From Arthrobacter zhaoxinii (GTDB taxonomy: Bacteria > Actinomycetota > Actinomycetes > Actinomycetales > Micrococcaceae): 64,000 nucleotides of DNA. Below, in pieces: positions 39,498 to 48,947 of the stretch. Under the pieces are notes generated by a model. That model worked only from the letters and a program-made list of their open reading frames with translations. It was not told the origin of the DNA and made no database searches. Location of the stretch: NCBI RefSeq assembly GCF_025244925.1, contig NZ_CP104275.1, positions 2,914,001-2,978,000 of the forward strand, read 5' to 3'. Numbering within the stretch: the first letter of the stretch is position 1; every line of letters begins with the position of its first letter. The translations under genes were made by a program, and so were the position numbers.

Positions 39498-41765
39498 ATG
39501 GCAGCACGCAACTCACCGTTCTTTGACACGGCGACCACTCTCGGAAAGCTCGTCGCGTTCTTCGGCATCAGTGCTCTTTGCGGGGTTCTGGCGGCGGGAC
39601 TCCTGGTCCCGGTGGCCGCAGCAGCCGGCACCGCTGCCTCCGGATCCATCCAGTTCTTCGACCAGCTTCCATCGGAACTGGAGCGCGGGGCGCTGGCTAC
39701 GCCCTCAAAAATCCTGGCCAACGACGGTTCACTGATCGCCACGGTGTATGACGAGAACCGCCAGCCGGTGACTCTCGACCAGGTCTCCCCCCACATGGTG
39801 GACGCCATTCTGGCCATCGAGGATGACCGTTACTACGAGCACGGCGGCGTGGACCTGCAGGGCATCGTCAGTGCCCTGGTCTCCAACGCGACCAGCGACA
39901 ACACACGCGGCGCCTCCACCATCACGCAGCAGTACGTGAACAACGTCATCATTGACACCAACCGGCAGAACGACGAAGAAGTCGTTTTCAGCGGTGACAA
40001 GGATTACGGTGACAAGCTGCGGGAAATGAAGCTTGCCATCGCCGTCGAAAAAGAGCTGAGCAAGGACGAAATCCTTGAGGGCTATTTCAATATCGTCCCC
40101 TTTAGCGGCACGACTTACGGCGTGCAGGCTGCCGCACGCTATTTCTACAATGTTGATGCCAAGGACCTGAACATCGCCCAGTCTGCGCTGCTGGCGGGCG
40201 TGGTCAACGGCACCACCTACTTCAGCCCCGAGGCGAATCCGGAACGCTCGCTGGAGCGCCGGAACCTGGTCCTTCAGCGGATGCTCGACACCGGACGCAT
40301 CACCCAGGAAGAGCACGACGCCGCGGTGGTCACCGGGATCGACCTGCAGGTCACGCCGGTGTCCAGCAACTGCGTCGGTGCCGCGCAAGCACCCTATTTC
40401 TGTGATTACGTCACCCGCCTGGTGCTCAATGACGAGAGCTTCGGCGCCACCGGGGAAGACCGGGACAAGCTGCTCAGGCGCGGCGGCCTGACCATCAAGA
40501 CCACGCTGAACCCTACGTTCCAGCAGGCCGCCCAGACTGCGGTCAACGAGACCGCAAATCCGGACACCACGGATGCCGAGATCGGCCACGCGATGGTCAG
40601 CCTGGAACCCGGGACCGGCAAGATCCTGACCATGGCCCAGAACACCCGGTACACACCGGAGCTGGCGGATGGCAACTCGGTCCAGAACTTCAACGTGGAT
40701 TCGTTCCAGGACGGCGATCCGAACAAACCCCTGAACGGGCTGGGCGGTTTCCAGCCGGGGTCCACCTACAAGCCGTTCACGGTCGCGGCCTGGTTGGATG
40801 CGGGCAAGACCCTGAACACCACCTTGAACGGTGCCAAACGGACTTACCCGGTGGGCACCCGTTGGAACGCAAGCTGCTTTGGCGGCGCTTATGTAAGCAC
40901 CACCGAGTGGACCCCGATCAACTACGGCGACACGAACTACAGGAACACCACCGTTCTGGACGGCCTGGCCAACTCGCTTAACACCATCACGCTGGCCGAA
41001 GCCCGGGAGCTGGACCTGTGCAAGTTCCAGCAAATGGCCTTCGCGGCCGGTGTACACAACGGCAAGGGCAGTACCGGCGAAGAGGAGATGCTCGAGATTA
41101 ATCCGCCGTCGACCTTCGGCGGCGGCGGTGACGCTTCCCCGATGTCCATGGCCACCGGCTTCGCCACCTTCGCGGCCGACGGCCTCAAGTGCGATCCCAT
41201 TGCCCTTGAATCCGTCACCGGTGCAGACGGCACCGAGTACGCGGTGCCAGCCCAGTCCTGCGAGCAGGTTATGCGTAAGGAAGTTGCCCAGGGCGTGAAT
41301 ATGGCCACCCAGCGGGTGATGACCAACGGCTCGGGCATCAATCTGCAGGTCGGGGTTCCGACCGCCGGTAAGACCGGTACCAACGACACCCGGTCGCAGA
41401 CCTGGTTTATGGGTTACAGCACCGGAATGGTCACGGCCTCCTGGATCGGCAACTGGAAAGCCAACAACACCACCATGTCGGACAAGCTGATCGGCGGACG
41501 GATCTACCCCGAGATCGACGGCTCGCTGATTGCCGGCCCGTCCTGGAAGAACTTCATCCAGCGCATTGCAGGCCAGTACGAGGCTGCTCCGTTCCCCAAC
41601 CCGCCGGCCAGCATGGTCGGCGGCAGCACACCTCCCCCGCGCGCCAGCACGCCCGTCCCCCCGCCGGCTTCGCCGCCGGCCGCTCCGGCCGCGGAACAGA
41701 AGCCCCCGGCCGGCGACAACGGCGGTGAAGGTGACGGTGGCGGCGGCGAAGGCGGGAACGACTAA
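39498..41765 (+). CDS. Class A penicillin-binding protein (PonA2-like)
   Basis: Bifunctional peptidoglycan glycosyltransferase/transpeptidase, 755 residues. A membrane anchor at about 18-48 is followed by a GT51 domain (AIEDDRYYEHGGVDLQG, RGASTITQQYVNN, EGYFNIVPFSGTTYGVQAAA). The transpeptidase has nucleophile Ser422 (GSTYK), SLN in LANSLNTI, and KTGT with Lys625. A Pro/Gly-rich acidic tail (about 700-755) ends the protein; no PASTA domain, unlike mycobacterial PonA2. It is in the same place as Rv3682. The stop codon overlaps the next start (TAATG). Confidence 0.95.
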   Translation: MAARNSPFFDTATTLGKLVAFFGISALCGVLAAGLLVPVAAAAGTAASGSIQFFDQLPSELERGALATPSKILANDGSLIATVYDENRQPVTLDQVSPHMVDAILAIEDDRYYEHGGVDLQGIVSALVSNATSDNTRGASTITQQYVNNVIIDTNRQNDEEVVFSGDKDYGDKLREMKLAIAVEKELSKDEILEGYFNIVPFSGTTYGVQAAARYFYNVDAKDLNIAQSALLAGVVNGTTYFSPEANPERSLERRNLVLQRMLDTGRITQEEHDAAVVTGIDLQVTPVSSNCVGAAQAPYFCDYVTRLVLNDESFGATGEDRDKLLRRGGLTIKTTLNPTFQQAAQTAVNETANPDTTDAEIGHAMVSLEPGTGKILTMAQNTRYTPELADGNSVQNFNVDSFQDGDPNKPLNGLGGFQPGSTYKPFTVAAWLDAGKTLNTTLNGAKRTYPVGTRWNASCFGGAYVSTTEWTPINYGDTNYRNTTVLDGLANSLNTITLAEARELDLCKFQQMAFAAGVHNGKGSTGEEEMLEINPPSTFGGGGDASPMSMATGFATFAADGLKCDPIALESVTGADGTEYAVPAQSCEQVMRKEVAQGVNMATQRVMTNGSGINLQVGVPTAGKTGTNDTRSQTWFMGYSTGMVTASWIGNWKANNTTMSDKLIGGRIYPEIDGSLIAGPSWKNFIQRIAGQYEAAPFPNPPASMVGGSTPPPRASTPVPPPASPPAAPAAEQKPPAGDNGGEGDGGGGEGGND

Positions 41766-42721
41766 TGGTTGATTCCTCCCTTGCGTCCGCAGGGCGAAAG
41801 GCAGCATGGCTGGCCGGCGGCATAGCCGGAACCGGTGCTGCAGCGCTGGCGTACGGCTGCCTGATTGAACGGAACCTATTCGGCGTCCGGGAAGAGACGG
41901 TCCGGGTCCTCCCCGCCGGAAGCGCTCCCCTGCGGGTCCTGCACCTGTCTGACATTCACTTTGTCCCCGGCCAGGACCGGAAGGTCCGCTGGCTCCAGGA
42001 ACTGGCGGAGCTGGAACCGGACCTCGTGGTGAACACAGGCGACAACCTCAGCCACCCGCAGGCCGTGCCTGCGGTACTTGAGGCCTTGAAGCCGGTGATG
42101 CGTTTCCCCGGGGTCTTCGTTCCGGGTTCCAATGATTACTACGCGCCGGTGCTGAAGAATCCGTTTACGTACTTCACCGGTCCGTCCAAGCACCGGCGCG
42201 AACCGGAAAAGCTGCCCTCGGGTGAGCTCTTCGGGGCTTTCGCGGACGCCGGCTGGCAGGATCTGACCAACACCGCCAGCGTGATGGACCTTTCCGGTCT
42301 GCGGCTGAACTTCTCCGGTGTGGATGATCCGCATCTGGGGCTGGACCGGTATCAGGGCTTTGCCGATTCCTCATCGGAACCGGACACCGCCGGGGCGGAC
42401 GGCGCCACACCCGAAGTCAGGATCGGCGTGGCGCATGCTCCCTACCAGCGCGTGCTCAACCAGTTCACCGGGGGCGGTGCGGAGATCATTCTCGCGGGGC
42501 ACACCCACGGCGGCCAGGTCTGCGTGCCGGGTTACGGCGCCCTCGTCAGCAACTGCGACCTGCCCACCTGGCAGGCCCGGGGTCTGACCTCCTGGGCCCA
42601 CGCGGGGCGCCGGGTGCCGCTGAACGTTTCCGCCGGCATCGGCACGTCGCGCTACGCTCCGGTGCGTTTCGCGTGCCGTCCCGAGGCGGTCCTGCTGACG
42701 CTGACGGCACGCGACTCCTGA
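41765..42721 (+). CDS. Metallophosphoesterase, membrane-anchored
   Basis: 318 residues. An N-terminal hydrophobic segment (AAWLAGGIAGTGAAALAYGC) suggests membrane attachment. The calcineurin-like core shows all metal motifs: HLSDIHFVPG, NTGDNLSHP, PGSNDYYAP and AGHTHGGQVCVPGYG. Relatives include YkuE-type lipid A pyrophosphatase-like enzymes; the substrate is unknown. It shares one base with the PBP gene, so the two are coupled, as with Rv3682-Rv3683 in mycobacteria, which suggests a role in envelope metabolism. Confidence 0.92.
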   Translation: MVDSSLASAGRKAAWLAGGIAGTGAAALAYGCLIERNLFGVREETVRVLPAGSAPLRVLHLSDIHFVPGQDRKVRWLQELAELEPDLVVNTGDNLSHPQAVPAVLEALKPVMRFPGVFVPGSNDYYAPVLKNPFTYFTGPSKHRREPEKLPSGELFGAFADAGWQDLTNTASVMDLSGLRLNFSGVDDPHLGLDRYQGFADSSSEPDTAGADGATPEVRIGVAHAPYQRVLNQFTGGGAEIILAGHTHGGQVCVPGYGALVSNCDLPTWQARGLTSWAHAGRRVPLNVSAGIGTSRYAPVRFACRPEAVLLTLTARDS

Positions 42722-42871
42722 CGGAAACCCGAAATACCGGGCGCTGAAATACGCGGCGGAGGGCGCCGGCGACACGTTCCGGGAGGCCCGTTTCGCGGAA
42801 TCGGGTTTTGTCTAGTATCCTTGTAAAGTTGCTTCGCGAGGTCGTCAAACACTTCGACGAAGCAGTGGTTA

Positions 42872-42949
<78 letters not shown>

Positions 42950-42950
42950 C

Positions 42951-42988
42951 AAGGACCCGGTCAGAGAAATCTGACCGGGTCCTTTTGC
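42951..42988. terminator. Intrinsic terminator after tRNA-Pro / purC
   Basis: Stem AAGGACCCGGTCAGA / TCTGACCGGGTCCTT with loop GAAA, followed by TT. It serves the tRNA and, in the other direction, the convergent purC-purD unit. Confidence 0.9.
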
Positions 42989-43018
42989 GTTAAGTAACGG
43001 AAGCTGCGCCGGGGAGGG

Positions 43019-43927
43019 CTAGACGAACTGCTCCCCTGTGAGCCGCTCATAGGCCTCCACATACCGCTCCCGAGTCCGTTCGACGACGTCGGCGGGCAGC
43101 GCGGGCGGCACTGCCCCCGAGTGCCGGTCCCAGCCCGAGGCAGGCGACGTAAGCCAGTCCCGGACGTACTGTTTGTCGAAGGACGGCTGCGCCTTGCCGG
43201 GCGCATACAGTGCAGCGTCCCAGAAACGGGACGAATCCGGCGTCAGCACCTCGTCCCCCAGGGTGACTGCGCCGGTGGCAGGGTCTTTGCCGAACTCCAC
43301 CTTGGTATCGGCAAGGATGATGCCGCGGTCCCGTGCAACTGCCTCGGCCCGGGTATAAATCTGCAGAGTCAGCGAACGCAGCTGTTCAGCCGTTTCTGCT
43401 CCGACCGTCTTCTCGGTTGCTTCGTAGGTGATGTTCTCGTCATGTTCCCCCTGCTCCGCCTTGGCCGAGGGGGTGAAAACAGCCGGTTCAAGCCGCGAAC
43501 CGTCCACCAGCCCGTCCGGCAGCGGCAGCCCGCAGACCGTTCGGGACACCGCGTACTCGGCCAGGCCGGAACCGGTGAGGTAGCCGCGGGCAATGCACTC
43601 AATCGGAAACATCTCCAGCTTCCGGCAGATCATTGCCCGGCCTGCCACCGCTTCCGGAACGCCCTCCGCCGCCGAGATCACATGGTTGGGGATCTCCGGC
43701 AGCTGGTCGAACCACCAGAGGCTGAGCTGGGTGAGGATCCGGCCCTTGTCCGGGATGGTGCTGGCGAGCACATGGTCATACGCGCTGATCCGGTCGCTGG
43801 CCACCACAAGCACGCGGTCGGCGTCGTTCCCGCCCGCCGGCACGTACAGGTCCCGGACTTTGCCCGAATACACGTGCTGCCAGCCGGGCAGCTCCGGAGC
43901 GGAGCCCGTACCGTCCGTCCCGCTCAT
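43019..43927 (-). CDS. purC: SAICAR synthetase
   Basis: Phosphoribosylaminoimidazole-succinocarboxamide synthase of purine synthesis; 302 residues, the longer form typical of Actinobacteria and yeast. Motifs: VYSGKVRDLYV (ATP loop), DRISAYDHVL, PIECIARGYLTGSGL, GIILADTKVEFG and LGDEVLTPDSSRFWDAALY. ATG 43927 overlaps the purD stop (ATGA). Confidence 0.97.
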   Translation of the reverse strand: MSGTDGTGSAPELPGWQHVYSGKVRDLYVPAGGNDADRVLVVASDRISAYDHVLASTIPDKGRILTQLSLWWFDQLPEIPNHVISAAEGVPEAVAGRAMICRKLEMFPIECIARGYLTGSGLAEYAVSRTVCGLPLPDGLVDGSRLEPAVFTPSAKAEQGEHDENITYEATEKTVGAETAEQLRSLTLQIYTRAEAVARDRGIILADTKVEFGKDPATGAVTLGDEVLTPDSSRFWDAALYAPGKAQPSFDKQYVRDWLTSPASGWDRHSGAVPPALPADVVERTRERYVEAYERLTGEQFV

Positions 43928-45264
43928 GCGGGTTTCCCTTCGCGGACTGCGGCGGTCTCCGGCACCGGGTTGCCCGCCTGTCCCGCGCTGCCGTCTGGAA
44001 CCCGCACTTCACCGCGGGCGGCCTTCAGCGCAATATCCGTGCGGTGCTGCGATCCCTCCAACCGGATCAGATCGACGCCGGCGTAGGCACGGTCCCTCGC
44101 TTCGGCCAGGTCGGAACCGAGAGCGACGACGGAGAGCACCCGCCCGCCGGCGCTGCGCACCTTGTCCTTCCTGAGCCTGGTCCCGGCGTGCAGCACGTGC
44201 ACACCCTCCAGCCGTCCGGCTTTCTTCAGCCCCCGCACCCGGTCACCCGTCCGCGGGGTGCCCGGATAGTTTTCAGCGGCCACCACCACGGCGACGGCGG
44301 GCCGCGGGTCCCATTTGAGCTGTTCCATGGCATCCAGCCCGCCCTTGGCCGCCGCCATCAGCAGGCCGCCAAGCGGGGTTTTCAGCCGGGCCAGCACCGC
44401 CTGCGTTTCCGGATCACCGAAGCGGGCATTGAACTCGATGACCCGCACCCCGCGCGCGGTCAAAGCGAGCCCGCAGTAGAGCACCCCCACGAAGGGAGTC
44501 CCGCGGGAGGCCATTTCATCGATGGTCGGCTGCGCGACCCGGCTCACCACGTCCTCCACCAGACCGGCGGGCGCCCAGTCCACGGGCGAGTAGGCTCCCA
44601 TGCCGCCCGTGTTGGGGCCGGCGTCGTCGTTGAAAATCCGTTTGAAGTCCTGGGCCGGAGCCAACGGCACCACGTGCCGTCCGTCGGAAAGGACGAAGAG
44701 CGAGACTTCCGGCCCGTCCAGGAATTCCTCGATCACCACGCTGCCGCCTGCCTCAATGCAGGCCCGCGCGTGTTCCAGCGCTTCCTCCCGGTCCGAGGTG
44801 ACCACCACGCCCTTGCCTGCGGCCAGCCCGTCGTCCTTGACCACGTACGGGGTGCCGAAGGTGTCCAGGGCGTCGGAGGCTTCCTCGACGGTGCCGGCCA
44901 GGCGGGCCATCGCCGTGGGGACGTTGGCAGCCGCCATAACCTGCTTGGCAAAGGCTTTGGAAGCTTCGAGCTGGGCGGCGGCCTTCGACGGTCCGAAGAC
45001 GGCGAACCCGGCCTCCCGCAGCGCGTCCGCCACACCGGCCGCCAGCGGTGCCTCCGGGCCGATGACCACCAGGTCGGACCCGAGGGAGCGGGCCAGATCC
45101 GTGACCGCGGAGGGATCGGTGGCATCCACCTGGTGCACCGGAACCATCCGGGCAATACCTGCGTTTCCGGGGGCCGCGTGGACCTCGCGGACGTAGGGGT
45201 CGGCCAGGAGCGCTTGGACAAGGGCATGTTCGCGGCCGCCGGGGCCTACTACTAGAACCTTCAC
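43924..45264 (-). CDS. purD: Phosphoribosylamine-glycine ligase
   Basis: GAR synthetase, 446 residues. ATP-grasp enzyme with N-terminal VLVVGPGGREHALVQAL, the central PYVVKDDGLAAGKGVVV, ARFGDPETQAVL and the C-terminal hydrophobic domain. The C-terminus is extended by about 20 residues (DGSAGQAGNPVPETAAV). The start is GTG 45264, without a binding site; TACCCT eight bases upstream may be a -10 of a leaderless transcript. It leads the purD-purC unit, away from purF-purM. Confidence 0.96.
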   Translation of the reverse strand: MKVLVVGPGGREHALVQALLADPYVREVHAAPGNAGIARMVPVHQVDATDPSAVTDLARSLGSDLVVIGPEAPLAAGVADALREAGFAVFGPSKAAAQLEASKAFAKQVMAAANVPTAMARLAGTVEEASDALDTFGTPYVVKDDGLAAGKGVVVTSDREEALEHARACIEAGGSVVIEEFLDGPEVSLFVLSDGRHVVPLAPAQDFKRIFNDDAGPNTGGMGAYSPVDWAPAGLVEDVVSRVAQPTIDEMASRGTPFVGVLYCGLALTARGVRVIEFNARFGDPETQAVLARLKTPLGGLLMAAAKGGLDAMEQLKWDPRPAVAVVVAAENYPGTPRTGDRVRGLKKAGRLEGVHVLHAGTRLRKDKVRSAGGRVLSVVALGSDLAEARDRAYAGVDLIRLEGSQHRTDIALKAARGEVRVPDGSAGQAGNPVPETAAVREGKPA

Positions 45265-45560
45265 AGTAGATCAGGGTACTTGCTGGGATGGACCTCCTGA
45301 AAGCATTCGCCCAACATGACGCCGCCGGCCCGTGCCGGGGCCCGGTGCAGGTGTTCGGCCCGGGGCTACCCTATTTACACCCGTACGCCGCCGGTATCCC
45401 GATGCCCCATTGCAGGTAGCCGGAGCGTGCCGTGATAGTGGAACTGCGGGCGCTGCACCAGGCAGCGCAGGCTGCGGAGCAGCGGGGGGCAGCGAGATCG
45501 ACGGCGGTGCCGGGGCCGTCATCGCCGGTTCGCCCCCCGCTCCCCCTTAGACTGAAGAAC
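45265..45560. other. Intergenic region between divergent purD and asparaginase genes
   Basis: Almost 300 bases with promoters for both flanking genes. It is GC-rich with several imperfect GGCC/CCGG dyads. I see no conserved riboswitch, no repeat shared with other regions and no convincing small gene. Confidence 0.5.
45548..45553 (+). promoter_or_regulatory. -10 hexamer of a leaderless promoter (asparaginase)
   Basis: TAGACT, seven bases before the ATG at 45561. Same hexamer and spacing as before the class A PBP. Confidence 0.55.
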
Positions 45561-46565
45561 ATGAACGCAACTTTTACCGCGTCCGACGCCGTTGAACTGG
45601 CCGTGCTCGAGCGCAACGGTTTTATTGAATCCCGCCACATCGGCTCCGCCGTCGTGATGGCCGGCGACGGCACCGTGGTCACGGAACTCGGTGACATCAC
45701 CACACCCGTTTTCCCGCGCTCCACCCTCAAGCCCTTCCAGGCCATTGCAGCCATGCAGTCCGGGGTGCCGCTTCGCGGGCCGCAGGTGGCACTTGCCGCC
45801 GCGAGCCACGTCGGCTCCCGTGAACACACCGATGTCGTCCGCGGCATGCTTGCCGCCGCCGGCGTCACCGAGGGTCACCTGCAGTGCCCCGAAGACTGGC
45901 CGCAGGATACCGAGGCACGCAACGAACTGATCCGCGAGGGCAAGGGCCCGCAGCGGATTGCGTTCAACTGCTCCGGCAAGCACGCCGCCTTCCTCTGGGC
46001 CTGCACCGAGAACAACTGGGACCACGCCACCTACCTGGATCCCCAGCATCCGCTGCAGCGCCGCATCGCCGAGGTCATCGAAGAGTTCACCGGTGAGACC
46101 GTGCAGCACTGGGCAGTGGACGGCTGCGGCGCGCCGCTGGCCGCGGTCTCGCTGACCGGCCTGGCCCGGGGCATCGGCCGGCTGGCCAAGGCACCGTCCG
46201 GCAAGCACGGCAATGCCCGCGCGGCAACCGTTGCCACTGCCATGCTGGATTACCCGTGGGCCGTCCACGGCCACGGCCGTGAGAACTCGATCGTTATGGA
46301 AGACCTCGGAATCATCGCCAAGAACGGCGCCGAAGGCGTCCTGGTCCTCGGCACCGACACGGGCGTGTCGGTGGCCCTGAAGATGCTCGACGGAAACACC
46401 CGTGCCGCTTCCCTGGTGGGACTGACCCTGCTGGCAGCCAGCGGCGCCGTCGATCCGCTGGCGGTGGAAAAGGTGCTGGACAAGATCATGCAGCCGGTGC
46501 TCGGCGGCGGCCAGCCGGTGGGAAGCCTGCGGCTGGGCGCGCCGGTCACGGCGCTGCTCGGCTAG
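45561..46565 (+). CDS. L-asparaginase II-family (Rhizobium-type) protein
   Basis: 334 residues of the asparaginase II family (PF06089 type, like thermolabile AnsA of Rhizobium etli), unrelated in fold to E. coli AnsB. Typical blocks: [32 protein letters not shown] (Ser-x-x-Lys-like pair), [32 protein letters not shown] and [16 protein letters not shown], with the conserved cysteines that bind zinc in the rhizobial enzyme. Predicted to hydrolyse asparagine to aspartate. A longer upstream frame from 45432 is not supported. The next gene starts five bases after the stop. Confidence 0.9.
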   Translation: MNATFTASDAVELAVLERNGFIESRHIGSAVVMAGDGTVVTELGDITTPVFPRSTLKPFQAIAAMQSGVPLRGPQVALAAASHVGSREHTDVVRGMLAAAGVTEGHLQCPEDWPQDTEARNELIREGKGPQRIAFNCSGKHAAFLWACTENNWDHATYLDPQHPLQRRIAEVIEEFTGETVQHWAVDGCGAPLAAVSLTGLARGIGRLAKAPSGKHGNARAATVATAMLDYPWAVHGHGRENSIVMEDLGIIAKNGAEGVLVLGTDTGVSVALKMLDGNTRAASLVGLTLLAASGAVDPLAVEKVLDKIMQPVLGGGQPVGSLRLGAPVTALLG

Positions 46566-46569
46566 GACC

Positions 46570-46935
46570 GTGGCACGGCGCCGGATCACCGGCGAGGACG
46601 GCCGGGCAGCCCTGCAGGCAGCAGCAGCCGGAGCAGCGGACCGCGGCACCACCGCCATGGCGGTGCGCTACGCGTTGGAGGAACTCGCCGAACGCGCCCC
46701 CGGCAACAGCGTGGAGGTCCGGGTTCCGCCGTTCGGGGTCACCCAGTGCGTGGCCGGGCCGCGGCACACGCGCGGCACTCCCCCGAATGTCATCGAGACC
46801 GACGGCGCCACCTGGCTGGCGCTGGTCACGGGCCGGCAGTCCTGGGCCGACGCCGTCGCCGCCGGGAAAGTGGCAGCCTCGGGACTGCGCGCCGACCTGT
46901 CGGACGTCCTGCCGCTCTTCCGTACCGGTTCCTAG
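46570..46935 (+). CDS. Sterol-carrier-family small protein
   Basis: 121 residues resembling the C-terminal SCP-like domain of actinobacterial mycothiol-maleylpyruvate-isomerase relatives: [28 protein letters not shown], then [36 protein letters not shown]. Possible ligand carrier, substrate unknown. GTG 46570 follows the asparaginase stop by four bases. Mycobacteria keep a similar gene just before purF (Rv0807). Confidence 0.8.
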   Translation: MARRRITGEDGRAALQAAAAGAADRGTTAMAVRYALEELAERAPGNSVEVRVPPFGVTQCVAGPRHTRGTPPNVIETDGATWLALVTGRQSWADAVAAGKVAASGLRADLSDVLPLFRTGS

Positions 46936-47004
46936 GGATCCGGGCCAGGTTCTCAGCCAGCCCTCCGGATTCTCCACCCGCACCGCCGGAGACCGCCCGA
47001 CCGG

Positions 47005-47010
47005 TAGAAT
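47005..47010 (+). promoter_or_regulatory. -10 hexamer of a leaderless promoter (106-aa membrane protein)
   Basis: TAGAAT, six bases before the ATG at 47017; no ribosome-binding site. Confidence 0.55.
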
Positions 47011-47016
47011 CGAAGC

Positions 47017-47337
47017 ATGGTTTCCGAGCAGCACAGCCCTGAACGCCGCGAGATTACGGTCCGCCGCGCCCCCCGCTTCGTCCCCTTCCTGGCACTGGGC
47101 GTGGTCGCCGGGTTCATTGCTGCCCTCTTTGTCGCCTACGGCGGCGCCGAGAACCCCAGCTTCACCCGCGAGGCCACCCTTGGTTTCTTCACCATGATGT
47201 TCGCGCTGCCGGGTCTGCTGTTGGGAGCCCTGACGGCCCTCGCCCTGGATTGGATCAGCGTCCGCAAGGCCCGCCGGTCCATGGTGGAAAGCGTTGACCC
47301 CGCAGACCCGGAGAGCCGGGAACAGCCTTCGTCGTAA
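47017..47337 (+). CDS. Small two-helix membrane protein, unknown function
   Basis: 106 residues: basic N-terminus (SPERREITVRRAPRF), helix VPFLALGVVAGFIAALFVAYGG, a short loop with a conserved-looking FTREATLGFF, second helix MMFALPGLLLGALTALALDW, and a charged cytosolic tail. Family not recognised beyond small actinobacterial membrane proteins found upstream of purF. It starts from its own leaderless promoter. Confidence 0.8.
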   Translation: MVSEQHSPERREITVRRAPRFVPFLALGVVAGFIAALFVAYGGAENPSFTREATLGFFTMMFALPGLLLGALTALALDWISVRKARRSMVESVDPADPESREQPSS

Positions 47338-47375
47338 CGGTTGCGCACAGATCCCTTTCCGGCGCGGGCACGTGA

Positions 47376-47381
47376 GAGAAT
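47376..47381 (+). promoter_or_regulatory. -10 hexamer of a leaderless promoter (purF)
   Basis: GAGAAT, six bases before the ATG at 47388; no ribosome-binding site. Confidence 0.5.
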
Positions 47382-47387
47382 GCACAC

Positions 47388-48947
47388 ATGGCACGCGGAG
47401 ACGGACAGCTTTCCCATGATCTGATGCCCGGCGAGAAAGGCCCGCAGGACGCCTGCGGAGTCTTCGGAGTCTGGGCTCCCGGCGAAGAGGTAGCGAAGCT
47501 TACCTATTACGGGCTTTACGCTTTACAGCACCGCGGACAGGAATCCGCCGGCATCGCCGCCAGCGACGGCCGGCGCATCAGTGTGTACAAGGACATGGGG
47601 CTGGTGTCCCAGGTTTTCGATGAGACCACGCTCAACACCCTTCTGGGGCACATCGCCGTCGGGCACTGCCGGTATTCGACCACGGGCGCGTCGCACTGGG
47701 CCAATGCCCAGCCCACCCTCGGGGCCACCGCCAGCGGTACCGTGGCCCTGGCCCACAACGGCAACCTGACCAATTCCGCCGAACTGTATGAACTGATCCT
47801 CGAACGCGAGGGCCGTCCCCGCGCCGGCGAAATTGCCCAGGGCAACACCTCCGATACCGCGCTGGTGACGGCGCTGCTCAACGGCAGCGACGAACGGTCG
47901 CTGGAGGACACGGCCATGGAATTGCTGCCCAAGCTGCGCGGCGCGTTTTCCTTTGTGTTTATGGACGAGGGCACCCTCTACGCCGCGCGGGACACCTACG
48001 GCGTCCGCCCGCTGGTGCTCGGACGCCTGGAACGGGGCTGGGTGGTTGCTTCCGAAGGGTCCGCCCTCGCCACGGTCGGTGCCAGTTTCATCCGCGAGAT
48101 CAAGCCGGGCGAATTCATCGCCATTGACGAATCAGGGGTCCGCAGCCGCACCTTCGGCGAGCCGACGCCGGCGGGCTGCGTGTTCGAGTACGTGTACCTC
48201 GCCCGCCCCGATGCAACCATCGCCGGCCGGTCCGTGTACGAATCCCGCGTCGAGATGGGCCGCCAGCTGGCCCGGGAACACGCCGTCGAAGCGGACATTG
48301 TCATTCCCGTCCCGGAATCCGGTACCCCGGCTGCGGTGGGTTATGCCGAGGAATCCGGGATTCCCTTCGCCCACGGGTTCGTCAAGAACTCCTATGTGGG
48401 ACGAACCTTCATCCAGCCCAGCCAGACCCTCCGCCAGCTCGGCATCAAACTGAAGCTGAACGCCCTTGAATCCGTGATTCGCGGCAAGCGGGTGGTGGTG
48501 GTGGATGACTCGATTGTGCGCGGCAATACCCAGCGGGCCATTGTCCGGATGCTGCACGAGGCCGGCGCCGTCGAGGTGCACGTCAAGATCTCCTCTCCCC
48601 CGGTCAAATGGCCGTGCTTCTACGGCATCGACTTTGCCTCACGTGCAGAGCTGATCGCCAACGGCGCCGCGGTGGAGGAAATCCGGGCATCCATCGGCGC
48701 GGACAGCCTGGCGTACATCTCCGAAGACGGAATGATCGACGCCACCCGGCAGCCCCGGGAGCGGCTGTGCACCGCATGCTTCACCGGTGTCTATCCGATC
48801 GAGCTGCCGACCGCGGACCGGCTGGGGAAGAACCTGCTGGAGCCGGCCAATCCCGCGGAGGACGCCGGAGCCAACGGCTGCGATCCGGGCCCGGACAGCG
48901 AATACGAAAACCTGCTCAACGCCGCCGAAAAGAAAGAGGCCGTATGA
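47388..48947 (+). CDS. purF: Amidophosphoribosyltransferase
   Basis: First committed step of purine synthesis, 519 residues. A 22-residue propeptide precedes Cys23 (DACGVFGVWAPGEE), the N-terminal nucleophile of the glutaminase domain, which is exposed by self-cleavage. Glutaminase parts include LQHRGQESAGIA, GHCRYSTTGAS and HNGNLTN. The C-terminal PRTase has VVVVDDSIVRGNTQRAIV and cysteines (RLCTACFTG) typical of the iron-sulfur form. The purM start overlaps the stop (ATGA). Confidence 0.97.
   Translation: MARGDGQLSHDLMPGEKGPQDACGVFGVWAPGEEVAKLTYYGLYALQHRGQESAGIAASDGRRISVYKDMGLVSQVFDETTLNTLLGHIAVGHCRYSTTGASHWANAQPTLGATASGTVALAHNGNLTNSAELYELILEREGRPRAGEIAQGNTSDTALVTALLNGSDERSLEDTAMELLPKLRGAFSFVFMDEGTLYAARDTYGVRPLVLGRLERGWVVASEGSALATVGASFIREIKPGEFIAIDESGVRSRTFGEPTPAGCVFEYVYLARPDATIAGRSVYESRVEMGRQLAREHAVEADIVIPVPESGTPAAVGYAEESGIPFAHGFVKNSYVGRTFIQPSQTLRQLGIKLKLNALESVIRGKRVVVVDDSIVRGNTQRAIVRMLHEAGAVEVHVKISSPPVKWPCFYGIDFASRAELIANGAAVEEIRASIGADSLAYISEDGMIDATRQPRERLCTACFTGVYPIELPTADRLGKNLLEPANPAEDAGANGCDPGPDSEYENLLNAAEKKEAV

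Noticed and set aside
39729-41807. 692-codon open frame opposite the class A penicillin-binding protein
   Set aside because: Shadow of the real gene; no domain, no ribosome-binding site.
45265-45560. Purine riboswitch before purD
   Set aside because: No conserved purine or PRPP aptamer core can be seen; only imperfect GC dyads.
48608-48943. Extended N-terminus for purM
   Set aside because: The frame is open by chance inside purF; the ATG overlapping the purF stop gives the conserved protein length.
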